Shown here: piece after piece, positions 49,938-59,077 of the stretch | Numbering within the stretch: the first letter of the stretch is position 1 | How the letters are laid out: each line of letters opens with the position of its first letter | DNA from: CAWFKW01 sp963816535 | Lineage (GTDB): Bacteria; Bacteroidota; Ignavibacteria; Tepidaquicellales; OLB5 | Length of the DNA stretch: 64,000 nt | Reading direction: 5' to 3' | NCBI GenBank assembly: GCA_963816535.1 | Contig: CAWFKW010000007.1 | Location: 87,136 to 151,135, forward strand | Made by a program: the position numbers and the translations under genes | The notes under the pieces: generated by a model | What the model saw: only the letters and a program-made list of their open reading frames with translations | Databases searched by the model: none | What the model was told of the DNA's origin: nothing

Positions 49938-51581
49938 CTATTTTACGAGTATCATTTTCTTCGTTTCCACATAGTTGTTTGCAATAAGCTTATAAAAATA
50001 TATCCCGCTTGCATATCCCGAAGCATCCCATGTAACCCTGTACTGCCCGGCTTTCACATCCTGGTTAACCAGGGTTGTAACTTCCTGTCCAAGCTCGTTG
50101 AAAACAGCGACCTTCACGAACGACTCCTTAGGTATATCAAACCTGACGGTAGTCGCCGGATTAAACGGATTGGGATAGTTTTGAGATAATGCGTAGCTTT
50201 GAGGAAGCTGCGTTGAAATTTGCTGTATTGCATTGATGTTCGAATATCTCACGGTGTACATAACCGTTGAAACAGGCGGGTTATTGGCGCTGACAGAACC
50301 CGTTACATAAACGTGGTCGGCATCTACAAAAGCCACGCCTGCGCAATAATCATTTCCGTTTGCAGAACCATTTTCCCTTGCTCTCCATGATTCAACTCCG
50401 TTGGCGCGGTACTTAATTGTAAGATAGTCTGTTCCGTTAGTTCCCGAACTTGTCCCTGCAACATAAACAGAATTTGTATCGCCAACAACTATGGAGTTCG
50501 GGAAATCATCCCCGGCATCAGTAGTACGCGCAACCCACTGCTGTTGCAGGCTTGAATTATATTTTATTGTCGCATAATCATAATTCGTCGCGCCGCCCTG
50601 GCTGTAACCGGTCACATACACGTTGTTGCTTGCGTCAATTGTCATTGCGGTCATGTATTCAAAACTGCTTACGTAATTATAAGACGCGAATCCTACGCTA
50701 TCTCCATTCGAATTGTATTCAATTACGGCATAGTCCTGTCCAGTGCCGCTCAAAGTACTATACCCGCCAACGTAGACATTGCTTGCAGTATTATCAAGTA
50801 CAAGCCCCACTGCAACATCATTTGAATTTGCGCTTCCGTTATATCTTCTTGCCCACTGGAGTACGCCTGCGCTGTTAATCTTTATTGTAAGGTAATCAGA
50901 TGTTGGAACCGCTCCTCCTTCGCCGGTCACATAAACATTGCCGGAAGCATCAACTTTAACAGCGTGGGCCTCATCAAAGGTCGTTGAAACTCCGCCTATG
51001 TAAACATAAGGCCATCCCGAAGGAGTGTTGCCCGAGGCGTCATATTTGAGAATCGTAAACTTCTGTCCCTGGCCGGACACATCGCTTCTGCCGGCCGAGT
51101 AAACATTGCCCGAATTATCGACAGTAATAGCTATACCATAATCGCCTCCGTTGTTAGAGCCGTTATATCTTCTGACCCACGAAGTATCGCCTGTGGACCC
51201 GTTATACTTTATAGTAATAATATCTCTAGTTGGATTAAAAGTCCAGCCAGTGACATAAACGGAATTGTTGTCGCATGTGATAGCCAACGGGCGGTCTGAT
51301 GATGGGCCGACCAATTTTTTCACCCACAGAGTATCGCCAGTCGCGGGATTGTATTTTATAGTAACTATGTCCTCAGCTGTGGAAGCGCCTCTTGTCCAGC
51401 CGGTAACAAAAACGTCGCCGTTAGAGTTTGCGCATAATGATACCGCTGAATCCTGAACGTTGCCCGAGCCGTTGTATATTTTGCTCCAATAAGAAAATGG
51501 AACCTGCGCATTTAACCGCGAGAATCCAAAAATCAGAAACAAAAGCAAAACCAAAAATAGTCTAAAGTAATTGTTTTTCAT
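49938..51581 (-). CDS. T9SS-exported SBBP-repeat propeller protein, copy 2
   Basis: A 547-residue exported protein. The signal peptide (residues 1-25, ending GFSRLNAQ) is followed by about eight SBBP (beta-propeller) repeats with the pattern 'Y.SG..GDYG.AI.VD.SGNVY.AG.S...GQ.F.ILKY' (e.g. NVYVTGEGGAVPTSDYLTIK, SNVYVGGYSTLSGTGQDYAV). The C-terminal T9SS domain is SQNYPNPFNPATTVRFDIP, ending GIYFYKLIANNYVETKKMIL. It is a tandem paralogue of the gene at 51819-53456, similar in length and repeat type. The tail sends it through the outer membrane. No enzymatic domain. Confidence 0.88.
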   Translation of the reverse strand: MKNNYFRLFLVLLLFLIFGFSRLNAQVPFSYWSKIYNGSGNVQDSAVSLCANSNGDVFVTGWTRGASTAEDIVTIKYNPATGDTLWVKKLVGPSSDRPLAITCDNNSVYVTGWTFNPTRDIITIKYNGSTGDTSWVRRYNGSNNGGDYGIAITVDNSGNVYSAGRSDVSGQGQKFTILKYDASGNTPSGWPYVYIGGVSTTFDEAHAVKVDASGNVYVTGEGGAVPTSDYLTIKINSAGVLQWARRYNGSANSNDVAVGLVLDNTASNVYVGGYSTLSGTGQDYAVIEYNSNGDSVGFASYNYVSSFEYMTAMTIDASNNVYVTGYSQGGATNYDYATIKYNSSLQQQWVARTTDAGDDFPNSIVVGDTNSVYVAGTSSGTNGTDYLTIKYRANGVESWRARENGSANGNDYCAGVAFVDADHVYVTGSVSANNPPVSTVMYTVRYSNINAIQQISTQLPQSYALSQNYPNPFNPATTVRFDIPKESFVKVAVFNELGQEVTTLVNQDVKAGQYRVTWDASGYASGIYFYKLIANNYVETKKMILVK

Positions 51582-51762
51582 CTGAATAAATGAAGTTTAT
51601 TTTTTGTAAGCTTATCAATTTGAACTATGCTAAGTTAGCCCTCAGTTGGTAGTTAAACAATACCGAAATAACGGTATCTGTAGCCCTAAAACAATCTTAT
51701 TATTTGACTTGCAAAAATAAGTTTAGTTACAATTCAGTTGTAGCCTGCCGCCTACTAAAAAA

Positions 51763-51784
51763 GGGGACTTCCGAAGAAGCCCCC
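51763..51784 (-). terminator. Intrinsic terminator with C(UUCG)G tetraloop
   Basis: On the minus strand GGGGGCTTC-TTCG-GAAGTCCCC is a 9-bp stem closed by the very stable C(UUCG)G loop, followed by TTTTTT. It sits 34 bp after the stop of the upstream T9SS gene. Confidence 0.9.
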
Positions 51785-51818
51785 TTTATACATTTTTGTT
51801 GATTTTGTTCTAAATTTC

Positions 51819-53456
51819 CTATTTTACCAAGACCATTCTTTTAGTGTCAGTAAAGCCATTTGCCCGGATATTGCAGAAGTAAATTCCGCTTGATAATCCT
51901 GATGCATCCAATGTAAATCCATACGAACCGGGGCTCAGATATCCGTTATATGGGCTCATTACTTCTTTCCCCTGCATGTTGTATATTTTCACTGATACGC
52001 TTGAAGAAACAGGCAGATCGAATTTTATTATTGTCGACGGATTAAACGGATTCGGGTAATTCTGCCACAACCTGAATTTTTCAGGAATCTGATTCGAAAC
52101 AGGTTGAATTCCAACTAACGCATCATATTTTATGGTGGCAAAATCAAATCCTGTTGTCACTCCCATGCTCCTGCCGGTTACAAAAACATTGCCTGAATGG
52201 TCAACCGCGACCGCAGTCGCATAATCTTCGGAGCTTGCCGGCCCGTTATATGATCTCATCCAATTCATGTGACCGTCAGGATTATAACTGATGGTCACGT
52301 AGTCGTTTGAATTTGAAGGCAAAATGCTTGAATAACTTGAACCCGAAACGTAAACATTTCCGACATCATCCAAACATATCGAACGCGGAACATCAGTCGC
52401 ATTGCCCGGGCCCGAATAATTTTCAACCCACTGCAGAGCGCCGTTTGTATTGTATTTAACGGTTGCGTAACTCGAATCTCCGGCTCCGACTCCTGAAGAA
52501 GAACCGGTAACATAAACATCGCCTGCCTGCGTTACCGCCATGGCATTTGCAAAATCACCATGATTTGATCCGCTGTTATATCTCTGTACCCACTGCTGAA
52601 CTCCGGCGCTATTATATTTCAAAGTCGCAAAATCAACGCCGGTAGCTCCGCCATCGCTTTCACCAGTGACATAGACATTTCCTGCACCATCTAATTTTAT
52701 TGCAGTCGCAATATCTCCTCCAGAAGAACCTTGATAATAATTTACCCAATGAAGAACGCCGTCGGTACCATAATTAATTGAAACATATTCTAAGCTGTTT
52801 GTAACTATGCACTCGCCAGTGACATAGACATTTCCGGATGGATCCAACGCCATTGAATATGCTGCATCATTTCCGTTAGCTGCGCCATTGAATCTTTGCA
52901 CCCACTGCTGCCCGCCGTCTGAATCATATTTGATAACTACTATGTCCTGGTTTGTTCCCACGCCAACGCTCGAGCCTGCCACATAAACATTTCCCGCATT
53001 ATCTACAGCAATGCATCGTCCTTCATCAGCAAGGTGCGCTGGCCCGTCATAACTGACTGTCCATAACGGCACACCTGAAGAGCTATATTTTATCGTAGTA
53101 ATGTCTGAGCTGGTTGCCCCACCATCGCATCTCCCGGTTACGTAGATATTCCCGCTTGCATCGGATGCAATAGCATAGGAATAATCTCCGCCATGATTCG
53201 GTCCGTCATAAGTTCGGCTCCAAATCAGGTTGCCTGTGTTATCATATTTTACCGTGGTCATGTCTTTGCTTGTGCCGATATTTGTAGAGTATCCGGTCAC
53301 AATAACATTTCCTGAAGGGTCAAGTGTCAACGCATAACAATAATCATAGGAGTTTGAAGTCCCGTTAAACCTTGTTACCCATTGCTGTGAAACAGTTTGT
53401 GAAAATACCTGAATTGAAAGAAGCAGGAAAAAAAGAACGAAAGTTAAAGCTTTCAT
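51819..53456 (-). CDS. T9SS-exported SBBP-repeat propeller protein, copy 1
   Basis: A 545-residue exported protein with signal peptide (1-20, ending IQVFSQ), seven to eight SBBP repeats (e.g. GNVIVTGYSTNIGTSKDMTT, NVYVAGSSVGVGTNQDIVVI, DVYVTGSSSGVGAGDSSYAT) and a C-terminal T9SS sorting domain (WQNYPNPFNPSTIIKFDLP, ending GIYFCNIRANGFTDTKRMVL). The hairpin ATGCCTTacaAAGGCAT (53473-53489) lies 17 bp before the start codon and would sit just upstream of the AAAGGGGG ribosome site. Probably duplicated to give the following gene. Confidence 0.87.
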   Translation of the reverse strand: MKALTFVLFFLLLSIQVFSQTVSQQWVTRFNGTSNSYDYCYALTLDPSGNVIVTGYSTNIGTSKDMTTVKYDNTGNLIWSRTYDGPNHGGDYSYAIASDASGNIYVTGRCDGGATSSDITTIKYSSSGVPLWTVSYDGPAHLADEGRCIAVDNAGNVYVAGSSVGVGTNQDIVVIKYDSDGGQQWVQRFNGAANGNDAAYSMALDPSGNVYVTGECIVTNSLEYVSINYGTDGVLHWVNYYQGSSGGDIATAIKLDGAGNVYVTGESDGGATGVDFATLKYNSAGVQQWVQRYNSGSNHGDFANAMAVTQAGDVYVTGSSSGVGAGDSSYATVKYNTNGALQWVENYSGPGNATDVPRSICLDDVGNVYVSGSSYSSILPSNSNDYVTISYNPDGHMNWMRSYNGPASSEDYATAVAVDHSGNVFVTGRSMGVTTGFDFATIKYDALVGIQPVSNQIPEKFRLWQNYPNPFNPSTIIKFDLPVSSSVSVKIYNMQGKEVMSPYNGYLSPGSYGFTLDASGLSSGIYFCNIRANGFTDTKRMVLVK

Positions 53457-53472
53457 AAAGACCCCCTTTATG

Positions 53473-53489
53473 ATGCCTTACAAAGGCAT
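53473..53489 (-). promoter_or_regulatory. 5'-leader hairpin of the SBBP-T9SS gene
   Basis: ATGCCTT-ACA-AAGGCAT, a 7-bp stem with a 3-nt loop, lies immediately before the purine-rich ribosome-binding site of the gene starting at 53456. It lacks a T-run, so mRNA stability or translation control is more likely than termination. Confidence 0.4.
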
Positions 53490-53721
53490 AAATATAAATT
53501 GTTGAAAAATTTCTTTTTTTGGTCCCAAAGTGAAGTACTGAGTTTGATTAACAGAATCAACTAGTAGTTTCAGCCATCCTCTGTATTCAACTTAACCTAT
53601 TTAGGATATGCTTGCAATAGCGTTTTCAGTGAAATGTGAAGCACATAGATTATATTTTTCTTTCTTTCCAACGAAAAAACAGCTAAATTTGTTGTACTTT
53701 AAAAGTTCATTCGTTCAAATC

Positions 53722-55497
53722 ATGAAAAGAGTATTTCTAATTATTTCCGCGTTTTCTCCCATCATTTTCATTTCCGTATCTCTGATTTTGCCGGCAAAAA
53801 ATCAAAATACCCTCGAAGAAAGCTCACATCAAATGCGGAATCAAATTATCTTTCAGCAAGAAATTACGCCTAAAATACAGCAAAAAATACATTCTATGAC
53901 CTTGAGGGAAAAAATTGCTCAAATGGTAGTATCGAGTGTTATACCTGATAATCTCAGCGAAAATTCATCAGACTTCAGGAAGTTCAGTAAACTCTGCACT
54001 GAAACTAAGATTGGCGGATTTATTTTTTTTAAAGGAAGCGCTTCAGATTATGCAAGAATATCAAACGAACTTCAGCGATTATCTGAAACCCCTCTGTTAA
54101 TTTCGGCTGACTTTGAAAGAGGCACCGGCATGCGCGTCACCGACGGAGTTCTTTTTCCGAACAACATGGCTATAGGAGCAACCCGGAATTATGAACTGGC
54201 ATATAAAATGGGCTTTGAGATCGCACGCGAATCCAGGACGCTCGGTATCGAACAGGACTATGCCCCCGTATGCGACGTTAACAATAACCCCGGGAACCCC
54301 ATTATCAATGTCAGGTCTTTCGGCGAAGACCCGGAACTTGTTTCAGGAATGTCTGAGAATGAGATAAAGGGCTTACAGGACGGGAAAGTGATAGCGACAG
54401 CTAAACATTTCCCCGGACACGGCGATACAGACATTGATTCACATAAAGACCTTCCTGTTTTGAATTTTGATATGGACCGCCTGAACAGAATTGAGCTTGT
54501 CCCGTTTAGGAATGCAATAAGCAAAAATGTGATGTCAGTTATGATAGCGCACTTATGGTTCCCTGAACTGGAATCATCCGAGCACATCCCCGCTTCTCTC
54601 TCGGGAAATATTGTTAACGGCCTGCTGATAGATAAGCTTGGCTTTAACGGCCTTGTTGTAACAGACGCGCTTAATATGAAAGGAATTACAAAGTACTTTT
54701 CTACATCAGAAGTAGCTTTGATGTGCGTTAACGCAGGTATTGACCTGATTTTAATGCCAATGGACGAGGAAACAACTATAAATGCGATTGAAGAAGCTGT
54801 GAGAAGCGGAAGCATAAGCGAAGAAAGAATAAATAAGTCGGTCGAGAAAATTCTGAAGGCAAAAGAGTGGGCCGGCCTTTTTGAAAATAAAACTGTGAAG
54901 GAAGAAGATGTTTATAAATTCATTCATACTGAAGGAGCTGAAGAACTTAGCCGGCAAATTGCCGATCAATCAGTAACCCTTGTTAAAGATGATAACAACA
55001 TTATTCCTATCAAAGGCCATGTAAGCAAGACGCTTGTGATAAACCTAAGCGACGGATCGGACAACATTAATTCCGGATATTTTTCGGCCGGGGCGTCGAG
55101 CACATTCAACGGTGCGGATGTGATAAATATCAATTCCGATAAAATAAGCGACGCTGAAAGCTCAGAAATATCCTCAGCCGTGGATTATGATCTGGTCTTG
55201 ATCGGTATATTTGCAAAGGTCAAATACGGAACAGGGAAAATTTCAATCCCCTCTTCGCAAATCGACTTATTGAATTCCGTAACCTCAAAGAACAGGAATA
55301 CTGTCGTTATCTCATTCGGCAATCCTTATCTGCTGAAAGATTTTCAGGGGATACCGAATTATATATGCGCTTACGGCGACGCAGATGTTTCAATAGATGC
55401 AGTTCTAAAGGCGCTTTCCGGAAAGATAAAAATAAACGGCAAGCTGCCGGTTACAATAAGCGATGCCTATCCGTACGGGACAGGCATAAGCAGATAG
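53722..55497 (+). CDS. Glycoside hydrolase family 3 (beta-N-acetylhexosaminidase-like)
   Basis: Envelope GH3 enzyme, probably acting on peptidoglycan-type amino sugars. I use the ATG at 53722 (MKRVFLIISAFSPIIFISVS), which opens a signal/anchor segment; the frame extends 114 bp upstream without a credible leader. 591 residues: LREKIAQMVVSS, LLISADFERGTGMRVTD, the NagZ-type loop KHFPGHGDTDIDSHKDLP with the His/Asp acid-base dyad, and nucleophile Asp in LVVTDALNMKGI. The C-terminal alpha/beta sandwich domain is of GH3_C type (SVTLVKDDNNIIPI; KLPVTIS). Unlike cytosolic NagZ it appears exported and has the second domain. Confidence 0.9.
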   Translation: MKRVFLIISAFSPIIFISVSLILPAKNQNTLEESSHQMRNQIIFQQEITPKIQQKIHSMTLREKIAQMVVSSVIPDNLSENSSDFRKFSKLCTETKIGGFIFFKGSASDYARISNELQRLSETPLLISADFERGTGMRVTDGVLFPNNMAIGATRNYELAYKMGFEIARESRTLGIEQDYAPVCDVNNNPGNPIINVRSFGEDPELVSGMSENEIKGLQDGKVIATAKHFPGHGDTDIDSHKDLPVLNFDMDRLNRIELVPFRNAISKNVMSVMIAHLWFPELESSEHIPASLSGNIVNGLLIDKLGFNGLVVTDALNMKGITKYFSTSEVALMCVNAGIDLILMPMDEETTINAIEEAVRSGSISEERINKSVEKILKAKEWAGLFENKTVKEEDVYKFIHTEGAEELSRQIADQSVTLVKDDNNIIPIKGHVSKTLVINLSDGSDNINSGYFSAGASSTFNGADVININSDKISDAESSEISSAVDYDLVLIGIFAKVKYGTGKISIPSSQIDLLNSVTSKNRNTVVISFGNPYLLKDFQGIPNYICAYGDADVSIDAVLKALSGKIKINGKLPVTISDAYPYGTGISR

Positions 55498-55598
55498 ACA
55501 GCCTAAAAACGGACCTTTGGTGATTGTCATTGCAGAAGATTTCTGATATATTTGTACTCGGGAAAATCACAAAATAAACAACACGAAAGGACATCCAA

Positions 55599-56306
55599 AT
55601 GAATTTTGATTACAGGAAAATATTGACAAAGAAACGGACAATTACTGTTTATGTCTCTGTTTTTGTCTTATTCGCTTTGTATTTATCGGGGTGCGTAAAT
55701 TACGATCAAAAAACTACCTTAAAGGCAGACGGATCTGGTTCGATGTCGATCCATTACTGGACCAAAATGAGCAATCTATCGATGGGCACGTCGCTTGGGA
55801 AATTTGAATTCAACGAGCTCAAAGCAAAAGACAACTACGTTAGCGCCAACACAACGGTTAAGAGCATAAAAGTTGAAGACAGGCCGAGTGAAGACAGCAC
55901 AAAACATGTAATGGTCGAACTTGATTTTAAGGACATTAACAAATTACCCGACGCTAAAGGGTTCACTGAGGTCAGGCCCTCGTGGAAAGAAGTTGCAGAC
56001 GGTATGGAACTGAAGTATACATTACTTAAAGACTCGGCCGCTGCAAATAATATGGGCGCAAGCGATTACAAAGTCACATACAGCTTCGAAATGCCCAGCG
56101 AAATTGTGTCCACAAACGGCAAAAAGGACGGGCAGAAGGTATCGTGGGAATATAAAGTATCCGACCTCGGGAAAGATATCGATATGACCTGCGTTGTAAA
56201 AAAACCAAAGGGAAAGCTGTGCGGATTATTTGGCATAGTTTTGGGAACGGCAGTTATTGGGTTTGCCTTTTCCATACAGAAGAAAGCGAAAGGACCGGGG
56301 GTTTAA
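55599..56306 (+). CDS. LppM-domain lipoprotein-like membrane protein
   Basis: A 235-residue protein of the DUF3153/LppM type. The N-terminal hydrophobic segment TVYVSVFVLFALYLSGC carries a lipobox-like LSGC (Cys32). The mature domain starts NYDQKTTLKADGSGSMSIHY and continues with SDYKVTYSFEMPSEIVSTNG and QKVSWEYKVSDLGKDIDMTC. A C-terminal transmembrane helix (CGLFGIVLGTAVIGFAFSIQ) ends in basic residues. It would face the periplasm. ACGAAAGGA lies before the ATG, and an intrinsic terminator follows. Function unknown. Confidence 0.8.
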   Translation: MNFDYRKILTKKRTITVYVSVFVLFALYLSGCVNYDQKTTLKADGSGSMSIHYWTKMSNLSMGTSLGKFEFNELKAKDNYVSANTTVKSIKVEDRPSEDSTKHVMVELDFKDINKLPDAKGFTEVRPSWKEVADGMELKYTLLKDSAAANNMGASDYKVTYSFEMPSEIVSTNGKKDGQKVSWEYKVSDLGKDIDMTCVVKKPKGKLCGLFGIVLGTAVIGFAFSIQKKAKGPGV

Positions 56307-56328
56307 AAAAGCAATAAATTTTAAGCTG

Positions 56329-56366
56329 AAAAAGGCTCTCCGTATTGATGCACTGAGAGCCTTTTT
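56329..56366 (+). terminator. Intrinsic terminator
   Basis: AAAAAGGCTCTC and GAGAGCCTTTTT form a 12-bp stem (14-nt loop) ending in a T-run. It is placed 23 bp after the LppM-like gene and 41 bp before the convergent kinase gene; the symmetric A/T ends allow action in both directions. Confidence 0.88.
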
Positions 56367-56406
56367 AACATTGTAGGATGAACAGACTATTATTTTTGCA
56401 AAGAGC

Positions 56407-57525
56407 TCAGGCGCTTTTAAATTTTATCAGCGCTTCTGCGCCCGGATTGTTCCTGTATTCGACTTCTCCGTTCAGCTGTCTTGTCAAAGTATCGACAAGC
56501 ATTATTCCAAGCGAATTTTTTGATTTTTGACTGAAGAAACTATCAGGGAAACCGACTCCGTTATCCTTTACATATAAAGAGTAATCTCCGGATTTATTAA
56601 CTATCTTAATGTGGACTTCAGGTTTCATCGAATCGTCGAATCCGTGTTTGAAACTATTCGATACAAGCTCCGTTATAATAAGCGAACATGGTATGGCCAT
56701 ATCCACACCCAGCTTAATGTTATCCGATTCAATTTTGAATTTAACCAGCCGTGTCCGCCCGCTGTATGCGTCAACCAGGCTGACAACAAGCTTTTTAATA
56801 TAGTCGCCAAAATCAATATTGGCAAGGTCATCTGACATGTATAAACTCTCATGGATCATCGACATCGAGCGTACTCTGTTTTCAGATTCCAGTAAAATAT
56901 CTCTCAGATTTTGGTCTTTAATAACGCCCTGCTGGAGCCTGAGCAGGCTAGAAATTATCTGGAAGTTGTTTTTCACCCTGTGATGAATTTCTTTGATCAG
57001 AACTTCTTTATCTTTCAGGGCCCTGGCAAGGTCTTCGTTAGCGTTCTTTTTATCGGTTATGTCATCATCAAGTTCCATTGTTATGTCCGAATCTTTTCCG
57101 CGCCCTCTCACAAGGCAGGTGTTGTACCACCTGTACTCATCGCTCAAAACGCTTTTCATTCTCACTTCCCTGCTGAAAAAATGTCCTTTTTTAAGTTCAT
57201 CCTTGATCATTTTCGTATTCTTAAGACAATAATCATAATCATCAGGATGGACCAGAAAATGTTTTTCATTTCTGATAGCCTCGCGCAGCTTTAGGATATT
57301 GCCGGACGGAACCCCTACAGATTTATAGTAAGCCGGATTGGCATAAATGATTGCGCCCTTTTTCCAGATCGAAACGTTTGTTGGAATTGATTCAAGAAGG
57401 TTCCAAATGAGGCTATCGGGAACCTGGGGAAGGAATCCCCCGAATTCGTTTATAACATTTATCCCTGACATTTCGTCACGGAATAAAAACTGTATTTCAA
57501 AAGGGTTTTGTGTATTATTTTTCAT
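56407..57525 (-). CDS. PAS-domain sensor histidine kinase (HisKA_2 type)
   Basis: A 372-residue soluble sensor kinase. The N-terminal PAS domain (about 30-165) has PTNVSIWKKGAIIYANPAYY and REVRMKSVLSDEYRWYNTCL. A coiled linker (residues 155-175) leads to the HisKA_2 box KEVLIKEIHHRVKNNFQIIS with the phospho-accepting His. The HATPase domain shows ITELVSNSFKHGFDD (N box), VKDNGVGFPDSFF (G1) and NSLGIMLVDTLTRQ (G2). No membrane helix, so it senses a cytoplasmic cue. No response regulator is adjacent, so it is an orphan; its partner is unknown. Confidence 0.92.
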   Translation of the reverse strand: MKNNTQNPFEIQFLFRDEMSGINVINEFGGFLPQVPDSLIWNLLESIPTNVSIWKKGAIIYANPAYYKSVGVPSGNILKLREAIRNEKHFLVHPDDYDYCLKNTKMIKDELKKGHFFSREVRMKSVLSDEYRWYNTCLVRGRGKDSDITMELDDDITDKKNANEDLARALKDKEVLIKEIHHRVKNNFQIISSLLRLQQGVIKDQNLRDILLESENRVRSMSMIHESLYMSDDLANIDFGDYIKKLVVSLVDAYSGRTRLVKFKIESDNIKLGVDMAIPCSLIITELVSNSFKHGFDDSMKPEVHIKIVNKSGDYSLYVKDNGVGFPDSFFSQKSKNSLGIMLVDTLTRQLNGEVEYRNNPGAEALIKFKSA

Positions 57526-57841
57526 AATGCACCTTTTAAGTTCGATACAATATAATCAATCATAAAGTGATAAACTTCACGTAAAACGGTGAAAAATCAC
57601 CATTTACATTAGTTCATTATTCACAGCATTTTGTAAACGAAATTATGCAGTATTTTGAAAATTTTTCCTAACGGCTCTTAATAATACTGGCGCAGAGTAT
57701 CTAACTATTAAATTTCATTGAGACTTAAATCACTTATCGGTATATTTGTTAATTAATTTGCAATTTCAAAACACAAATGACGGTTTGCATTTGCATTAGC
57801 GCTTAAAAATAAACCGGTATTTGACACAACTTCTCTAAGAT
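57526..57841. other. Divergent spacer, no gene
   Basis: AT-rich region holding the promoters of the kinase and serine hydrolase genes. The only structure noticed is the short hairpin GGTGAaaaaTCACC (57581-57594), immediately after TAAACTTCACGTAAAACG. No repeat of the dispersed families is present. Confidence 0.5.
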
Positions 57842-59062
57842 TTGCATTCAAAACTCAAAATATTACTTTTTTCACTGTTGGCGTTTCATGTATCGTTTTC
57901 ACAAGGAAAAAAGTATGACTTCTCTTCCGTAGATAAAATTATTGATGCTGCTATCGCAGCTCATGACTTCCCTTCAGCAGAGCTGGTCGTAGGAAATGCA
58001 ACTGAAATACTATACCAGAATGCGTACGGCAGGCTCACCTACGATGACGACGCTAAGCCCACAACGATGAAAACAATCTACGATCTTGCATCCGTTACGA
58101 AAGTGATCGCTTCTACGTCCGCCATTATGAGGCTATACGAAGACGGCAAACTTGACCTTGACGCTCCCGTCGCAAAATATATTCCTGAATTTGCGGTAAA
58201 CGGGAAAGGCGACATAACGGTCACTAACCTGCTTCTTCATAATTCGGGACTAACGGCATGGACTCCGTTCTACCAGACTATGTCCACAGCGCAGGAAGTG
58301 AAAAACGCAGTGTTCAACTGTACAAAGGAATATCCTACCGGCACCCGGACATTGTACAGCGATTATAATGCTTTTTTGCTAGGAGAGATCGTTGAGAGGA
58401 TCGGCGGCGAGAAACTTGATAAGTTCTGCAAAGAAAATATCTTTGACCCGCTTGGAATGACGGACACCGATTTTTTAATTCCGCTATCTGAAGACTACAG
58501 GATAGCGCCGACGGAATATGATACATACTGGCGCAACGAGCTCCTTATCGGTTACGTGCATGATGAGATGGCGGCTTTGCTTGAGGGAGTATCAGGTAAC
58601 GCGGGGTTGTTTTCAACGGCGCCTGACCTGTACAAGTTTATGCAAATGATGCTCAACAGGGGCAGGTATCCGGACCTGAGAAAGATGTCAAAAACGGTAA
58701 CCTACGATACAATGTACAAAGAACAGACCGTTGACATGTTCACTACTAAAGTCACGGGGCTGGGTTATGAAAACACAAGGGCGCTTGGGTGGGAAACAAA
58801 GCCCGAACCTACAAAATATCCGCCGCTTTGCGGCGATAAATTTTCTACAAACAGTTTTGGACACACAGGCTATACTGGAACCAGCGTATGGTGTGATAAA
58901 GACAAAAACCTGATTGTGATCTTTCTTACAAACAGGGTTTATCCCAAACGCGGCAATGAAGAGATAAGGTATGTAAGACCAAAGGTCCATGGCGAACGTA
59001 TGCAGGATACTGGGCTATTGATTTTGAAACAACATATAATTAATCATAATTTATACAAATAA
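57842..59062 (+). CDS. Serine hydrolase (beta-lactamase/class C-like)
   Basis: A 406-residue exported penicillin-binding-protein-like hydrolase. The start is TTG at 57842, just after an in-frame stop, opening a signal peptide (KLKILLFSLLAFHVSFSQ). Active-site motifs: SxxK as DLASVTKVIAS (Ser in SVTK), YxN as YSDYNAFLLGEIVER, and the KTG-equivalent HTGYTGTSVW near the C-terminus. It has the usual helix LDLDAPVAKYIPEF and GNAGLFSTAPDLYKFMQMML. Family members include esterases, peptidases and amidases; the substrate is open. It is the last gene before the frameshift-rich stretch. Confidence 0.88.
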   Translation: MHSKLKILLFSLLAFHVSFSQGKKYDFSSVDKIIDAAIAAHDFPSAELVVGNATEILYQNAYGRLTYDDDAKPTTMKTIYDLASVTKVIASTSAIMRLYEDGKLDLDAPVAKYIPEFAVNGKGDITVTNLLLHNSGLTAWTPFYQTMSTAQEVKNAVFNCTKEYPTGTRTLYSDYNAFLLGEIVERIGGEKLDKFCKENIFDPLGMTDTDFLIPLSEDYRIAPTEYDTYWRNELLIGYVHDEMAALLEGVSGNAGLFSTAPDLYKFMQMMLNRGRYPDLRKMSKTVTYDTMYKEQTVDMFTTKVTGLGYENTRALGWETKPEPTKYPPLCGDKFSTNSFGHTGYTGTSVWCDKDKNLIVIFLTNRVYPKRGNEEIRYVRPKVHGERMQDTGLLILKQHIINHNLYK

Positions 59063-59077
59063 TACTGTTAAAAGCAT